Of a DNA stretch of 64,000 nucleotides, positions 8,584 to 17,688 are shown piece by piece. The translations under genes and the position numbers were made by a program. This DNA comes from Thermoactinomycetaceae bacterium (lineage in GTDB: Bacteria > Bacillota > Bacilli > Thermoactinomycetales > Thermoactinomycetaceae). How positions within the stretch are numbered: position 1 is the stretch's first letter; each line of letters starts with the position of its first letter. Under the pieces are notes generated by a model, which had not been told where the DNA came from, ran no database searches, and saw only the letters and a program-made list of their open reading frames with translations. Location: contig JANWIG010000025.1 in NCBI GenBank assembly GCA_025449975.1, positions 1 to 64,000 of the forward strand, written 5' to 3'.

Positions 8584-9708
8584 ATGATTTATGAATTAGC
8601 CCAATCCGATTTTGATCATATTCGCCCGCTATATAGTGAACATGCGCATCATCCGATCGTCAATGGCATTGTCGATGGATGGAATCGTGGGCGCATTTTT
8701 GTCGATAACCAAGCATCTCCACGTAGTGCGCTGGTTTGGGCGGAGCATGAGATTTTTTTCTTGATTGGTGACCCATTCAATCGTAGTTTTGTGAAAGCGC
8801 TTCCAAAATTGATCAAAGAGCAAATTATGCCAGCCAGTTTGGCCATGGGCGAAATCTGTTTTCAAGTAGAAATGATTTCCGCAAAGTGGTTTGCCCAAAT
8901 TGAAAGTTATTTAGATGAGTTTATCCCCAAATATTATGATCGGATCTCTTTTACCTTTAAACCGCATCTCAATCAGCAGTTGCCAGATTGGCGCAAGCGG
9001 GTTCCGAAGGGTTACCGGGTTCAAAAAATTGATGCGGAATTATTGGCGGATCCCGATGCCGAGGTCGTTCACAATGTGGTCCATCGTTATTGGCGTTCAG
9101 AGGAATTGTTTTTAAAACATGGAATAGGCTATGTTGTGAGAAAAGGGAAAAAGGTGATCAGTTGCTGCTTATCCACTTTTGCTTCCGAGACGGATATTGA
9201 AGTAGGAATTCAAACCTTTCAACCCAAGGATCGCAAACGAGGTCTAGCCACGCTCGCTGCTCGCGCATTGCTCGATGAATGTATCCGCCAACAGCGAACT
9301 CCGCATTGGAAAACAGAATCATTTCGTCTTGCTTCGATTCGCTTGGCGCAAAAAGTAGGCTTTGCAGATAAGACGGTTTACCGCGCGTATTACTTTTTTT
9401 ATGACCCTCTGGATAATCTCGTATTTAGTGCTTACCATCGTTTAAAGGAAATGGGTGACATGGCAGAAGCAGCGATGTATATTGACCAAGCCAAGAGTTA
9501 TGGGGAACTCCATCCTTTTCATCAGTTTATCTTGGCGTGTGGTTACGCTGCAGCTGAAGAACTGGATATCGGATTGGAATATCTTCGCCGTGCTGTTGAA
9601 AGAGGATGGCGATACGATCTGAGTGATGAGCGATTTGAACGTGATTTGCAGAATTTACGGAGGATCGATGAGGGACACGATCTCATTATGCAACTATCAG
9701 GGCATTAA
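8584..9708 (+). CDS. GNAT family acetyltransferase with C-terminal helical extension
   Basis: A 374-aa protein. The central part (residues about 190-265) looks like a GNAT fold: GIQTFQPKDRKRGLATLAARAL resembles the acetyl-CoA-binding Q/RxxGxG/A region and is followed by the ASIRLAQKVGF motif typical of GNAT beta-strand 6. The family resembles the ZmaR-type GNAT_acetyltran group. After residue about 280 a helical stretch (MAEAAMYIDQAKSYG, GLEYLRRAVERGW) looks like two TPR-like helical hairpins. AGGAGGAG precedes the ATG. The gene appears monocistronic with its own terminator. The acetyl acceptor is unknown. Confidence 0.75.
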   Translation: MIYELAQSDFDHIRPLYSEHAHHPIVNGIVDGWNRGRIFVDNQASPRSALVWAEHEIFFLIGDPFNRSFVKALPKLIKEQIMPASLAMGEICFQVEMISAKWFAQIESYLDEFIPKYYDRISFTFKPHLNQQLPDWRKRVPKGYRVQKIDAELLADPDAEVVHNVVHRYWRSEELFLKHGIGYVVRKGKKVISCCLSTFASETDIEVGIQTFQPKDRKRGLATLAARALLDECIRQQRTPHWKTESFRLASIRLAQKVGFADKTVYRAYYFFYDPLDNLVFSAYHRLKEMGDMAEAAMYIDQAKSYGELHPFHQFILACGYAAAEELDIGLEYLRRAVERGWRYDLSDERFERDLQNLRRIDEGHDLIMQLSGH

Positions 9709-9782
9709 AAGAAAGGAGAGTTGCTTTTTTACCAAGAGTCATTTCATAACTCCGAATAAAAACAGGATGATTGATAATAACG

Positions 9783-9819
9783 AGGAGTAGGTCTTTCGGT
9801 GAGATCTACTCCTATTTTT
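9783..9819 (+). terminator. Rho-independent terminator of the GNAT gene
   Basis: An 8-bp stem AGGAGTAG / CTACTCCT with a 15-nt loop is followed by ATTTTT on the plus strand. It also separates the convergent minus-strand gene. Confidence 0.75.
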
Positions 9820-9839
9820 AAGCAGAATAATGCTATTTT

Positions 9840-10544
9840 TTAAGAAGCGGTTTTGCGCAGAAAAGAAGAACAGAGATATCCGAGGATGATTAATAGGGTA
9901 GCACCGATCTGTGTCAGATCGAGACCGAAATAGATAACCGTCGGTTGAGCGAAGAAGGAGATGATAAAAAGTCCAAACCCCCAGAGCATGGAAAGGAAAG
10001 CAAAAGCTTCTCCAGAACCGATCACAGCTCTCCCTTTCCAGCCAAACCAAATGGAGCCGATCAGGGCGACGAGAAATTGATAATAGTGGATCGGATGGTA
10101 GCGAATCGCTGGATCAGCTAATGAGATCCCCCATGGAAGCTGTGTCTCTTTTCCATATTCCCAGAAAAAAAGGGATTGTAATAAAAAGACAAGAGTGATC
10201 CCCACAATCAGTGTATCTAATAAACACAGGTAAGCTGTTCGTTTTCTTTTTAATCCGATGATCAGGTAAAGCGCGCTAGCCAAAGCGGCAATCCCGATAT
10301 AAACTCCTGAAGGTTGGAGAAATAGAAGATCGAGCGGTTTGGTCCACAAGAGTTCAGGTTGAGATAACAAAGGGGTTAGTTTCCAGACCAGAACGCCTGT
10401 AATAAAAGCATTTAGTAGTAAATCTGGGAGTGTTTCGGGAAGATCCGTCTGGGTTTTTAATTTCGATTTTAATAGATAGTAACTTATGAGTAAAACGAGA
10501 ATCATAAAAAGCAAAGATTGATTTAAAAAAGGACTGAAAGACAA
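9840..10544 (-). CDS. Polytopic membrane protein, partner of the TlpA/ResA-like thioredoxin (Lgt-like features)
   Basis: A 234-aa protein with about seven hydrophobic segments. The stretch RYHPIHYYQF followed by a membrane helix recalls the HP-x-x-x-YE region of prolipoprotein diacylglyceryl transferase (Lgt), but the full Lgt signature is not evident, so I do not call it an Lgt. A TTG start at 10544 is proposed because AAGGAG lies about 8 nt upstream of it, within the end of the preceding gene's intergenic space; an ATG at 10604 would need a 53-nt overlap with the upstream gene. It is downstream of, and almost certainly cotranscribed with, the TlpA-like gene, which suggests a role in extracytoplasmic thiol or cytochrome chemistry. 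Confidence 0.6.
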   Translation of the reverse strand: MSFSPFLNQSLLFMILVLLISYYLLKSKLKTQTDLPETLPDLLLNAFITGVLVWKLTPLLSQPELLWTKPLDLLFLQPSGVYIGIAALASALYLIIGLKRKRTAYLCLLDTLIVGITLVFLLQSLFFWEYGKETQLPWGISLADPAIRYHPIHYYQFLVALIGSIWFGWKGRAVIGSGEAFAFLSMLWGFGLFIISFFAQPTVIYFGLDLTQIGATLLIILGYLCSSFLRKTAS

Positions 10545-10551
10545 AAGAGGT

Positions 10552-11076
10552 TCACTCCTTGATGAGTAATGGTTGGATTTTATTTTCCAAAGAAACGGGA
10601 TCAATCGCTCCTTTGATTTTTTCGACGATTACGCCATTTTTATCGATGAGATAAGTGCTTGGAATTGCGTTGGCTTCATAAAGATGCCCCACTTCATTGT
10701 TTGGGTCAAGTAAAAGAGGATAGTGTAGCCTGTGTTGTTGCTGAAATTTTTTTACATTGTCTACTGTATCCTGAGCAGTGAGGTTGACCCCCACGATCAA
10801 CACTTTTCCTTGATATTGTTGATGTAGTTTTTCCAAAGCGGGCGCTTCGGCTTGACAAGGTCGGCACCAAGAGGTCCAAAAATTAAGGACAATCGGTTGT
10901 CCATTTTGGTCGGGTAAGTGAATTTTTTTTCCTTCAAGCGTAGCTAAGGAAAAATGGGGTGCGAGAAAGCCCTCAACCGGAGCTGCTTCTTTTCGATCGG
11001 TGGTTGTGGAGTTGACATAGATGGCGATTCCGAGCAAGGTCAGTAAAATCGCTCCGATGAAATAGTGTCGTTTCAT
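10552..11076 (-). CDS. resA: TlpA/ResA-family membrane-anchored thiol-disulfide oxidoreductase
   Basis: A 174-aa protein with an N-terminal signal-anchor (residues 5-22) and an extracytoplasmic thioredoxin fold. The active site is WTSWC71-R-P-C74; the cis-proline region is AIPSTYLID. In B. subtilis, ResA reduces apocytochrome c for haem attachment by the ResB-ResC complex. Here the CRPC motif differs from the CEPC of canonical ResA, and the gene is on the opposite strand from resBC with rluB between. It is therefore the probable local ResA, but another TlpA-type function is possible. AGGATGA precedes the ATG. Confidence 0.75.
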   Translation of the reverse strand: MKRHYFIGAILLTLLGIAIYVNSTTTDRKEAAPVEGFLAPHFSLATLEGKKIHLPDQNGQPIVLNFWTSWCRPCQAEAPALEKLHQQYQGKVLIVGVNLTAQDTVDNVKKFQQQHRLHYPLLLDPNNEVGHLYEANAIPSTYLIDKNGVIVEKIKGAIDPVSLENKIQPLLIKE

Positions 11077-11464
11077 GTTTATTCATCCTATCTAGTCTTG
11101 GTCTGAGATGAAAGCAAGATGCTGCCTAGATCAGAGAAGATGTGACAAAAAAATGGTTTCAAACTTAGACAACAAATATGATAAGATATTGTCACAGTTG
11201 GCTAATACCCTGATCAACATTTCAAAAATGGCGATTTGGTAAAAACGGGTTGAAGGCAAACCGTTTCACGATTTAGATATCCTTATTCTAACATGGATAA
11301 AAAGTATTTTTTACAGCTTTGTAACGAGAAAGTGATCAATATGAAACTTCCGAATGGATTTATCCGTTGCTCCTGTTGAAACATCCTGTCCAGAATCCAC
11401 TTGTTAGCGATGACCAACTTGTGAAGAAAATATGAAAGGAATAAGATAGCTAAGAGGTGACAAG
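11077..11464. other. Divergent intergenic region between the resA-like gene and rluB
   Basis: No gene is seen in 388 nt. It must hold the divergent promoters. A plausible -10 (TATGAT, 11177-11182) lacks a good -35. A hairpin with AAACGG (11243-11248) and CCGTTT (11261-11266) arms lies in the presumed rluB leader. Confidence 0.3.
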
Positions 11465-12184
11465 ATGGAGAGATTGCAAAAAGTGATGGCACAAGCAGGT
11501 GTGGCATCGCGAAGGCAAAGTGAAGAGTGGATCCGTCAAGGACTTGTCAAAGTCAATGGACAGCTGGTGACAACGCTCGGAGTAAAAGTAGATCCTACTT
11601 CCGATGTGATCGAAGTCAAAGGCAAAAGGATTCAGCTCGAATCCAAGCGGATGTTCTTATTTTATAAGCCACTTCAGGTGATTACCAGTATGTCTGATCC
11701 GCAGGGGCGGAGGGTTGTTGCCGACTTTTTTCGTCATATTCCCGAACGGGTTTATCCTGTTGGTCGTTTGGATTATGATACAGAAGGTCTGCTCCTTGTA
11801 ACCAATGATGGAGAGTTAGCCAATCGGTTGACACATCCACGATATAAAGTGGCGAAACAGTATGTAGCAACAGTAAAAGGAAGACCAAACCGTGAAGTGC
11901 TTAAACAGTTACAAAATGGTGTCTTATTGGAAGATGGTGTGACTTTGCCCGCACAGGTTCGCTTACTGGAAAGTTCACCTAAGCAATCCAAGCTAGAATT
12001 AACCATATATGAAGGGCGAAATCGACAAGTTCGACGGATGTGTGACGCGGTTGGTCATCCGGTGATTCATTTAAAACGAACACGTTTTGCCTTTTTGACA
12101 TTAAAAGGTCTTAAGCCTGGACAATTTCGTGAACTGACCCAGTCAGAGATGACACATTTGAACAAAATATTAAGAGAGCGGTAA
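11465..12184 (+). CDS. rluB: 23S rRNA pseudouridine synthase, RluB/RsuA family
   Basis: A 239-aa protein with an N-terminal S4 RNA-binding domain (ERLQKVMAQAGVASRRQSE, residues 2-60) and a TruA/RsuA-type catalytic domain. The catalytic aspartate is in the signature GRLDYDTEGLLLVTNDG (D103). RluB isomerises a uridine in helix 80-93 region of 23S rRNA; the precise site is taken from the family. GAGGTG sits before the ATG. In B. subtilis the equivalent gene also lies between spmB and the res genes, so position supports the call. Confidence 0.92.
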   Translation: MERLQKVMAQAGVASRRQSEEWIRQGLVKVNGQLVTTLGVKVDPTSDVIEVKGKRIQLESKRMFLFYKPLQVITSMSDPQGRRVVADFFRHIPERVYPVGRLDYDTEGLLLVTNDGELANRLTHPRYKVAKQYVATVKGRPNREVLKQLQNGVLLEDGVTLPAQVRLLESSPKQSKLELTIYEGRNRQVRRMCDAVGHPVIHLKRTRFAFLTLKGLKPGQFRELTQSEMTHLNKILRER

Positions 12185-12252
12185 GCGAAAGACAACTAGG
12201 TACCATAAAGTTTAGGACTTCACAATGTTGGGGTATACCGGGGGGATGACGG

Positions 12253-13815
12253 ATGATAGAAAATACAAAATGCGAATGTGGCCACAATAACCCCATTGGT
12301 ACGATTTTGTGTGAGTACTGTGGAAAGCCATTAGATGAAGGGCAACAAGAGAAGAAATCAATTGAAAAAGAGATGCGATATGATGGTGTGGCCAGACGAT
12401 CGCAGAAAAAAGAGCAGAATTTTCTTGATCGAGTTTGGAGTTTTTTTTCGTCTGTCAAAGTAGCAATCATTTTAATTGTGATTACCTTGCTGGCTTCTGG
12501 GATTGGAACGATTTTTGAGCAGGAGCGGCTGACCGGTTCCAGTGATCCGGAATCCTATTATATTGAAAAGTATGGTGTATGGGGCGAATGGTATTATAAA
12601 CTAGGCTTTTCGGATATGTATAACTCTTGGTGGTTTGCTACCTTGTTAGCCATGATCGGTGTCTCATTGGTGATTTGTAGTTTGGATCGGGTTGTCCCGT
12701 TGTATCGCGCTTTAAAAAATCAAACCGTACCCAAGAGCACTCATTTTATACTTAGACAGAGGATTTCTCACCAAGAAACGTTAAAAGCGGAGGATAAGGA
12801 AGAAAAATGGAAGAAGTTGATTGGCGCACTAAAGAAGAAACGTTATGAAGTTCGCCAAGAGGGGAATTCCATTCTTGCCGAAAAGGGACGGATTAGCCGT
12901 TGGGGACCTTATATTAATCATATTGGTCTTATTATCTTTTTAGTTGGCGTTTTGTTGCGATTTATCGTTCCTGGCTGGTATTTGGAACAAGCGTTGTATA
13001 TCCGAGAAGGGGAGACGCTCCGTTTACCTGATACGCCTTATTATCTTAAGAATGAAAAGTTTACGGTGGAAATGTATGAAGGTGAGTTTTCCAATGTTCC
13101 TAAAAATTATCAAACGGATGCGATTTTATATGAGAAGGACAAGAATGGTCAGTTGGTTCCCGTTCATAGACATGCGATTCGTGTGAATCACCCACTGGAG
13201 TATAACGAGCTGTTTTTAGTTCAGGCTGATTATCAAATGGAGACGACCGGACTGAAGTTAAAAGTAATCGAGAAGCAGACAAAGAAAAATTTAGGTACTT
13301 TTTCGGTCGACTTTCAAAAAATATCTGCCAACCAAGTATATAAAGTAGGAGATCTCGAAATCAGAGCATTGGAGTATTACCCAGATTTTGTTTTGCAAAA
13401 TGGACGTCCCGCTACCCAGAGCCAAGAACCCAATCTACCTGCGTTCGTTTTTGAAGTAAAAGCCAAAGGAGCGAATGAGGGAGAAAAATCGTGGGTGATC
13501 TCCGGACAAGATACCTCTTCATTAACTCCACAAAATAAATATGAGATTGATTTAGAAGGAATTGAAACAGCGCTATCTTCTGGCTTGCTGATCCGCGTTG
13601 ACCAAAGTTTACCGATTATCTTTGCTGGTGGATTTATTTGTTTAATCGGTTTAGTGATGGGCTTTTACTGGCATCATCGCCGGATTTGGATTAAATATGA
13701 GGATGGTAAGATTTATCTCGGCTCTCATACCAATAAGAGCTGGTATTCATTGCGGCGTGAGATCGATCAGATTGCTGAACAATCCGGACTTCGCTTAAAA
13801 TTGACACAAGAATAG
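12253..13815 (+). CDS. resB: Cytochrome c biogenesis protein ResB (Ccs1 type) with N-terminal zinc ribbon
   Basis: A 520-aa membrane protein of the system II cytochrome c maturation complex, which with ResC carries haem to the outside and attaches it to apocytochromes. A zinc-ribbon-like head (C7-x-C9 and C20-x2-C23) is followed by transmembrane segments at residues about 70-90, 120-140 and 225-245, a large extracytoplasmic domain (about 250-455) and a last transmembrane helix (about 458-480). The sequence and the head domain closely resemble B. subtilis ResB. It starts 68 nt after rluB and is followed by resC 11 nt later. Confidence 0.95.
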   Translation: MIENTKCECGHNNPIGTILCEYCGKPLDEGQQEKKSIEKEMRYDGVARRSQKKEQNFLDRVWSFFSSVKVAIILIVITLLASGIGTIFEQERLTGSSDPESYYIEKYGVWGEWYYKLGFSDMYNSWWFATLLAMIGVSLVICSLDRVVPLYRALKNQTVPKSTHFILRQRISHQETLKAEDKEEKWKKLIGALKKKRYEVRQEGNSILAEKGRISRWGPYINHIGLIIFLVGVLLRFIVPGWYLEQALYIREGETLRLPDTPYYLKNEKFTVEMYEGEFSNVPKNYQTDAILYEKDKNGQLVPVHRHAIRVNHPLEYNELFLVQADYQMETTGLKLKVIEKQTKKNLGTFSVDFQKISANQVYKVGDLEIRALEYYPDFVLQNGRPATQSQEPNLPAFVFEVKAKGANEGEKSWVISGQDTSSLTPQNKYEIDLEGIETALSSGLLIRVDQSLPIIFAGGFICLIGLVMGFYWHHRRIWIKYEDGKIYLGSHTNKSWYSLRREIDQIAEQSGLRLKLTQE

Positions 13816-13826
13816 GTGGGAGTATC

Positions 13827-15029
13827 ATGGAACGGCTAATGGAGAACTTATTGTTATTTACATTTATTCTTTATCTATGCGCGTTTATCGCTTTTGCGAT
13901 CGCCATCTCAGGGAAGAAGATAAAGGATCAGAAGAAAAAGGAGCGGCGTTGGGGCAATATAGCGATCGGGGTGACCATCGCAGGAGTAGCTTGTCATCTC
14001 GCGTTTACCATCACCCGTATTCTTGTGACGGGTCATTTTCCGACAAGCAACATGTTTGAATTTACGACTTTTTTATGTTTTGCTATTGTTTTAGCGTTTA
14101 TTGTTATTTTCTTTATCTATCGTTCTGTCGTATTAGGGGCGTTTGCCATGCCTCTCGCTTTGATTATCTTAGCTTATGCAGCTGTGTTTCCACGGGAAGT
14201 ACAACCCCTGATACCGGCTCTGCAAAGCTACTGGTTGGTGATTCACGTTGGCTTAACGGCTTTGGCTTCTGGCATGTTTGCGGTCGGTTTTGTCGCTGGA
14301 CTCATCTATCTAATCAATCAGGTAGGGAATCAAAAGCAAGGGAGAAATGGATTCTTTTTAGAAATCATTCTTCTAGCGACCCTTATGTTTGTTGGTTTTA
14401 TTTTTACGAACTTGATCTCTAGTAGTATGGGTTATGAGGCGCAAATCGCTCATATCGTGGATGGGGAGCAACAAGTGCAATCATATGAGATTCCACCGCT
14501 AGTGGGTCCAGCCGATGGTCAAGTACAAAAAATGACTCCATTTTTAGGATTGGACAAGCCGCTGATGGAAGCTCCGGCATGGATGAAAGGTCATGAGTCC
14601 GCCAAACTGTTAAACTCTACGCTATGGGGAATTCTCGTCGGTCTCCTTTTATATGGTCTGATCCGATTGATTGCCCGTAAGCGGATTAGTTCCCTGCTTC
14701 ATCCTTTAATCAAAGATTGGAATCCGGAATTGATCGATGAGATTAGCTATCGCTCTACCGCGATCGCCTTCCCGATTTTCACCCTAGGAGCATTGATCTT
14801 TGCGATGATCTGGGCTCATGAGGCTTGGGGTCGTTTTTGGGGATGGGACCCGAAAGAAGTATGGGCATTAATCACTTGGCTTTTTTACAGTGCTTATCTC
14901 CACTTGCGTTTATCCCGTGGATGGCATGGCATTCGTTCGGCTTGGTTAGTCGTTGGCGGGTTTTTGGTAATCATGTTTAACCAAATTTTTATTAATCTCG
15001 TCGTTTCCGGACTACATTCTTATGCGTAA
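13827..15029 (+). CDS. resC: Cytochrome c biogenesis protein ResC/CcsB (CcsA family)
   Basis: A 400-aa polytopic membrane protein, the haem-handling partner of ResB. The tryptophan-rich haem-binding WWD-type motif WGRFWGWDPKEVWALITW is present near residues 330-347, and conserved histidines flank it (VIHVG near residue 135, AHEAWG, SRGWHG). Eight or so hydrophobic segments are predicted. The start has GGTGGGAG upstream. It lies between resB and resD in an evident operon. Confidence 0.95.
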   Translation: MERLMENLLLFTFILYLCAFIAFAIAISGKKIKDQKKKERRWGNIAIGVTIAGVACHLAFTITRILVTGHFPTSNMFEFTTFLCFAIVLAFIVIFFIYRSVVLGAFAMPLALIILAYAAVFPREVQPLIPALQSYWLVIHVGLTALASGMFAVGFVAGLIYLINQVGNQKQGRNGFFLEIILLATLMFVGFIFTNLISSSMGYEAQIAHIVDGEQQVQSYEIPPLVGPADGQVQKMTPFLGLDKPLMEAPAWMKGHESAKLLNSTLWGILVGLLLYGLIRLIARKRISSLLHPLIKDWNPELIDEISYRSTAIAFPIFTLGALIFAMIWAHEAWGRFWGWDPKEVWALITWLFYSAYLHLRLSRGWHGIRSAWLVVGGFLVIMFNQIFINLVVSGLHSYA

Positions 15030-15085
15030 AAGTTATATTATAAAATAAAAAAAGAAAAGATTGATTGTTCTTATGAGGTGAAACC

Positions 15086-15802
15086 ATGGATAAGCAGTAC
15101 GTTATTCTGGTTGTTGATGACGAAGCAAGAATTCGTAGGCTGTTGCGTATGTATTTGGAGCGTGAGGGTTACAAAATCGATGAGGCGGAAAATGGAGAAG
15201 AAGCTTTAGAGAAAGCTTTTAATAAAAATTATGACCTCATTCTCTTAGACCTGATGCTACCAGGTGTAGATGGCTTAAATGTGTGCCAAGAGATTCGCAA
15301 GAAAAAAGCGACACCGATCATTATGCTAACAGCTCGTGGTGAAGAAGCCAATCGGATTGAAGGCTTTGAAGCTGGAACAGATGACTACGTTGTAAAGCCC
15401 TTTAGCCCGCGGGAATTGGTCCATCGGGTTAAAGCGGTTTTACGTCGGGCATCTGCTACAGCGTATCTCACAACAAATCCAGAAACCCACAATGTGATTG
15501 TCTTCCCTGATTTACAAATTAACCATGATGCTCATGAAGTAAAAGCTGGAGGAAAAGTGATCAATCTTACTCCGAAAGAGTATGAGCTACTATACTATCT
15601 CGCTAAGTCCCCGGACAAGGTTTTTACGCGGGAAACCTTGTTGCGAGACGTATGGCATTATGAATTTTTCGGCGATTTGCGGACCGTAGACACCCATGTA
15701 AAGCGTTTACGTGAAAAACTAAATCGTGCTTCAAAAAGAGCAGCGCAAATGATTACGACTGTTTGGGGCGTAGGTTATAAGCTAGAGGTGCCAAAAGAGT
15801 GA
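15086..15802 (+). CDS. resD: Response regulator ResD (OmpR/PhoB class)
   Basis: A 238-aa two-component regulator. The receiver domain shows the acidic pocket D11-D12, phosphoacceptor D55 (LILLDLMLPG) and K104 (VVKPFSPRE); the C-terminal winged-helix domain contains the LTPKEYELL and VDTHVKRLREKL motifs. In B. subtilis, ResD activates aerobic and anaerobic respiration genes, including resABC and ctaA. Its stop codon overlaps the resE start (GTGA), indicating translational coupling. Confidence 0.95.
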   Translation: MDKQYVILVVDDEARIRRLLRMYLEREGYKIDEAENGEEALEKAFNKNYDLILLDLMLPGVDGLNVCQEIRKKKATPIIMLTARGEEANRIEGFEAGTDDYVVKPFSPRELVHRVKAVLRRASATAYLTTNPETHNVIVFPDLQINHDAHEVKAGGKVINLTPKEYELLYYLAKSPDKVFTRETLLRDVWHYEFFGDLRTVDTHVKRLREKLNRASKRAAQMITTVWGVGYKLEVPKE

Positions 15803-17562
15803 TACTAAGAAGTGTAGTAGGAAAATTATGGCTAACAATTATCTTACTAGTTTCCATATTATTGGTTGCATTAAGCCTCTTTTTAAGTCAGCAAGTCGAT
15901 AATAGCTCAACCCAAACACATGAAGAGAACTTAAAGAGGCTAGCTCAAGAAATTAAGTCAAAAAAAGTCAAGATAGAGGACCTCCAAGAAATTAGTAAGG
16001 TATTTGGAACGTATACGGTTGTTGTAAATGGACAAAGAAAAATTGAAATTTCAGATCCACAGGCGGATGCTAAAACGATTACAAACGATATTGAGAAGCT
16101 AATCAACATCGATCAAGTACGTCAGGGAAAAGAAGTACTGGTTACCGGTCGTGTTGCGTCAGAAGATGTAAAACTGATGGCACTCCCGTATCAGTTTGCT
16201 GATGGTGGGAAAGGTGCGGTCGTTCTTTACCAAGTATTAAACCAAACGATTGAAGAGGACATTAAAAGATGGATCCTTTATTCAGCTTTGATCGCGATTG
16301 CCCTGACAACGATTTTTGCTTTCTTCTTATCCACGCGGATTACCAAACCGTTGATTCAAATGAAAAAAGCCGCAGAGAAGATCGCGAAAGGTGATTTTAC
16401 AGGCCGAGTTTCGGTAAGAGAGCATGAGAAAGATGAGATTGCGGATCTTTCCATGACCTTTAATCGAATGGCTGCCCAGTTGGATGATTTGGTCAATATG
16501 CTTTCGCATGAAAAGGAACAATTGACCAGTATTTTACGCAGTATGACCGATGGAGTCATCACCTTAAATGCCAATGGAAAGGTCATTATGACGAATCCGC
16601 CAGCGGATCGGCTGTTGGCTACTTTCCGGAAGCCTGGTGATAAGACGTTTAAATCCACTTTGCCTGGTCCGCTAAAAGACCTTTTTGATATTGTGGTTAA
16701 AGAAGAGAAAGAACATGTAGGGGATATTACCGAACAGGGAAGAACCTGGGCGGTTGTTTTAGCGCCATTGTATGCACGTGGACAGCTTCGCGGGGCGGTT
16801 GCTGTGTTCCGTGATGTGACAGAAGAGAGACGACTAGACAAAATGAGAAAAGACTTTGTCGCCAATGTCTCTCATGAGTTGCGCACGCCTCTTGCTATGT
16901 TACAAGGATATAGTGAGGCATTGATCGATGATATTGCGCAAACCCCTGAAGAGGTAAAAGAGATTGCCACAGTGATCAATGAAGAGTCGATGCGGATGGG
17001 GCGTTTGGTGCGGGAATTGCTTGATTTGGCGCGAATGGAAGCGGGACATATTCATCTGCAGCTTTCTCAGCTGGATGTCAATATGTTTGCGCAACGGATC
17101 GTACGTAAATTCCAAAACCTCGCCCGTGAGCGGAAAGTCCAATTGGCTGGGGATGTACCTGAGGATCTCCCCACCGTTTACTGGGATGAAGATAAGATTG
17201 AACAAGTATTGACCAACTTGATCGATAATGCGATTCGCCATACACCCGAAGGCGGATCAGTCACTTTGCGTGTTTTCCGAAATGGACAACATTTATTTTT
17301 GGAAGTAGAAGATACGGGAACGGGTATCCCTGAAGAGGATTTACCCTTTGTCTTTGAACGATTCTACAAAGCAGATAAAGCGCGGACACGTGGTGGCAAC
17401 TCCGGAGGAACTGGACTTGGCTTATCCATTGTGAAGCACTTGGTGACAGCTCATGATGGCAATGCAACGGTGCGTAGTCAGTTAGGAAAAGGAACCGTTT
17501 TTTCGATTCAATTGCCGATTGAAGGTCCAGACGGATATGAAGTAGAAGAATTGATTGGCTAA
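15799..17562 (+). CDS. resE: Sensor histidine kinase ResE
   Basis: A 587-aa membrane kinase. Order of domains: N-terminal transmembrane helix (about 9-29), extracytoplasmic sensor region, second transmembrane helix (about 157-178), HAMP linker (TRITKPLIQMKKAAEKIAKG), a PAS-like domain (about 235-345), HisKA with phospho-accepting histidine in NVSHELRTPL (about residue 358), and HATPase with the N box (LIDNAIRHT), G1 (EDTGTGIP) and G2 (GGTGLGLSIVKHL). It is the cognate partner of ResD, sensing redox or oxygen state via quinone-linked signals in B. subtilis. A GTG start overlaps resD. Confidence 0.95.
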   Translation: MILRSVVGKLWLTIILLVSILLVALSLFLSQQVDNSSTQTHEENLKRLAQEIKSKKVKIEDLQEISKVFGTYTVVVNGQRKIEISDPQADAKTITNDIEKLINIDQVRQGKEVLVTGRVASEDVKLMALPYQFADGGKGAVVLYQVLNQTIEEDIKRWILYSALIAIALTTIFAFFLSTRITKPLIQMKKAAEKIAKGDFTGRVSVREHEKDEIADLSMTFNRMAAQLDDLVNMLSHEKEQLTSILRSMTDGVITLNANGKVIMTNPPADRLLATFRKPGDKTFKSTLPGPLKDLFDIVVKEEKEHVGDITEQGRTWAVVLAPLYARGQLRGAVAVFRDVTEERRLDKMRKDFVANVSHELRTPLAMLQGYSEALIDDIAQTPEEVKEIATVINEESMRMGRLVRELLDLARMEAGHIHLQLSQLDVNMFAQRIVRKFQNLARERKVQLAGDVPEDLPTVYWDEDKIEQVLTNLIDNAIRHTPEGGSVTLRVFRNGQHLFLEVEDTGTGIPEEDLPFVFERFYKADKARTRGGNSGGTGLGLSIVKHLVTAHDGNATVRSQLGKGTVFSIQLPIEGPDGYEVEELIG

Positions 17563-17569
17563 TTTAATC

Positions 17570-17688
17570 AACTAGCTCCTTTGGGTAGTCGATGAAAGCA
17601 ATGCACGAACGGTTGTACTCTGTGATCGGGTAAAACATAACCAGAGCAACGCATTGAATGGGCTACCCAAGTACGGAGTTAGTTTTTT
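17570..17688 (+). ncRNA. 119-nt nested hairpin with T-tract after resE: structured RNA, long terminator or MITE-like element
   Basis: Four stacked complementary segments form one long interrupted hairpin: AACTAGCTCC (17570-17579) with GGAGTTAGTT (17675-17684, one mismatch); TTGGGTAG (17581-17588) with CTACCCAA (17663-17670); CAATGC (17599-17604) with GCATTG (17651-17656); and GTTG-TA-CTCTG (17612-17622) with CAGAGCAAC (17642-17650). It ends in six T residues. It begins 8 nt after the resE stop codon, so it probably ends the operon transcript, but it is far longer than an ordinary terminator. It does not match any riboswitch I know. Confidence 0.5.

Noticed and set aside
17570-17688. 6S RNA or a known riboswitch
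   Set aside because: The hairpin is shorter than 6S RNA and lacks its central-bubble sequence; no conserved riboswitch core was recognised.
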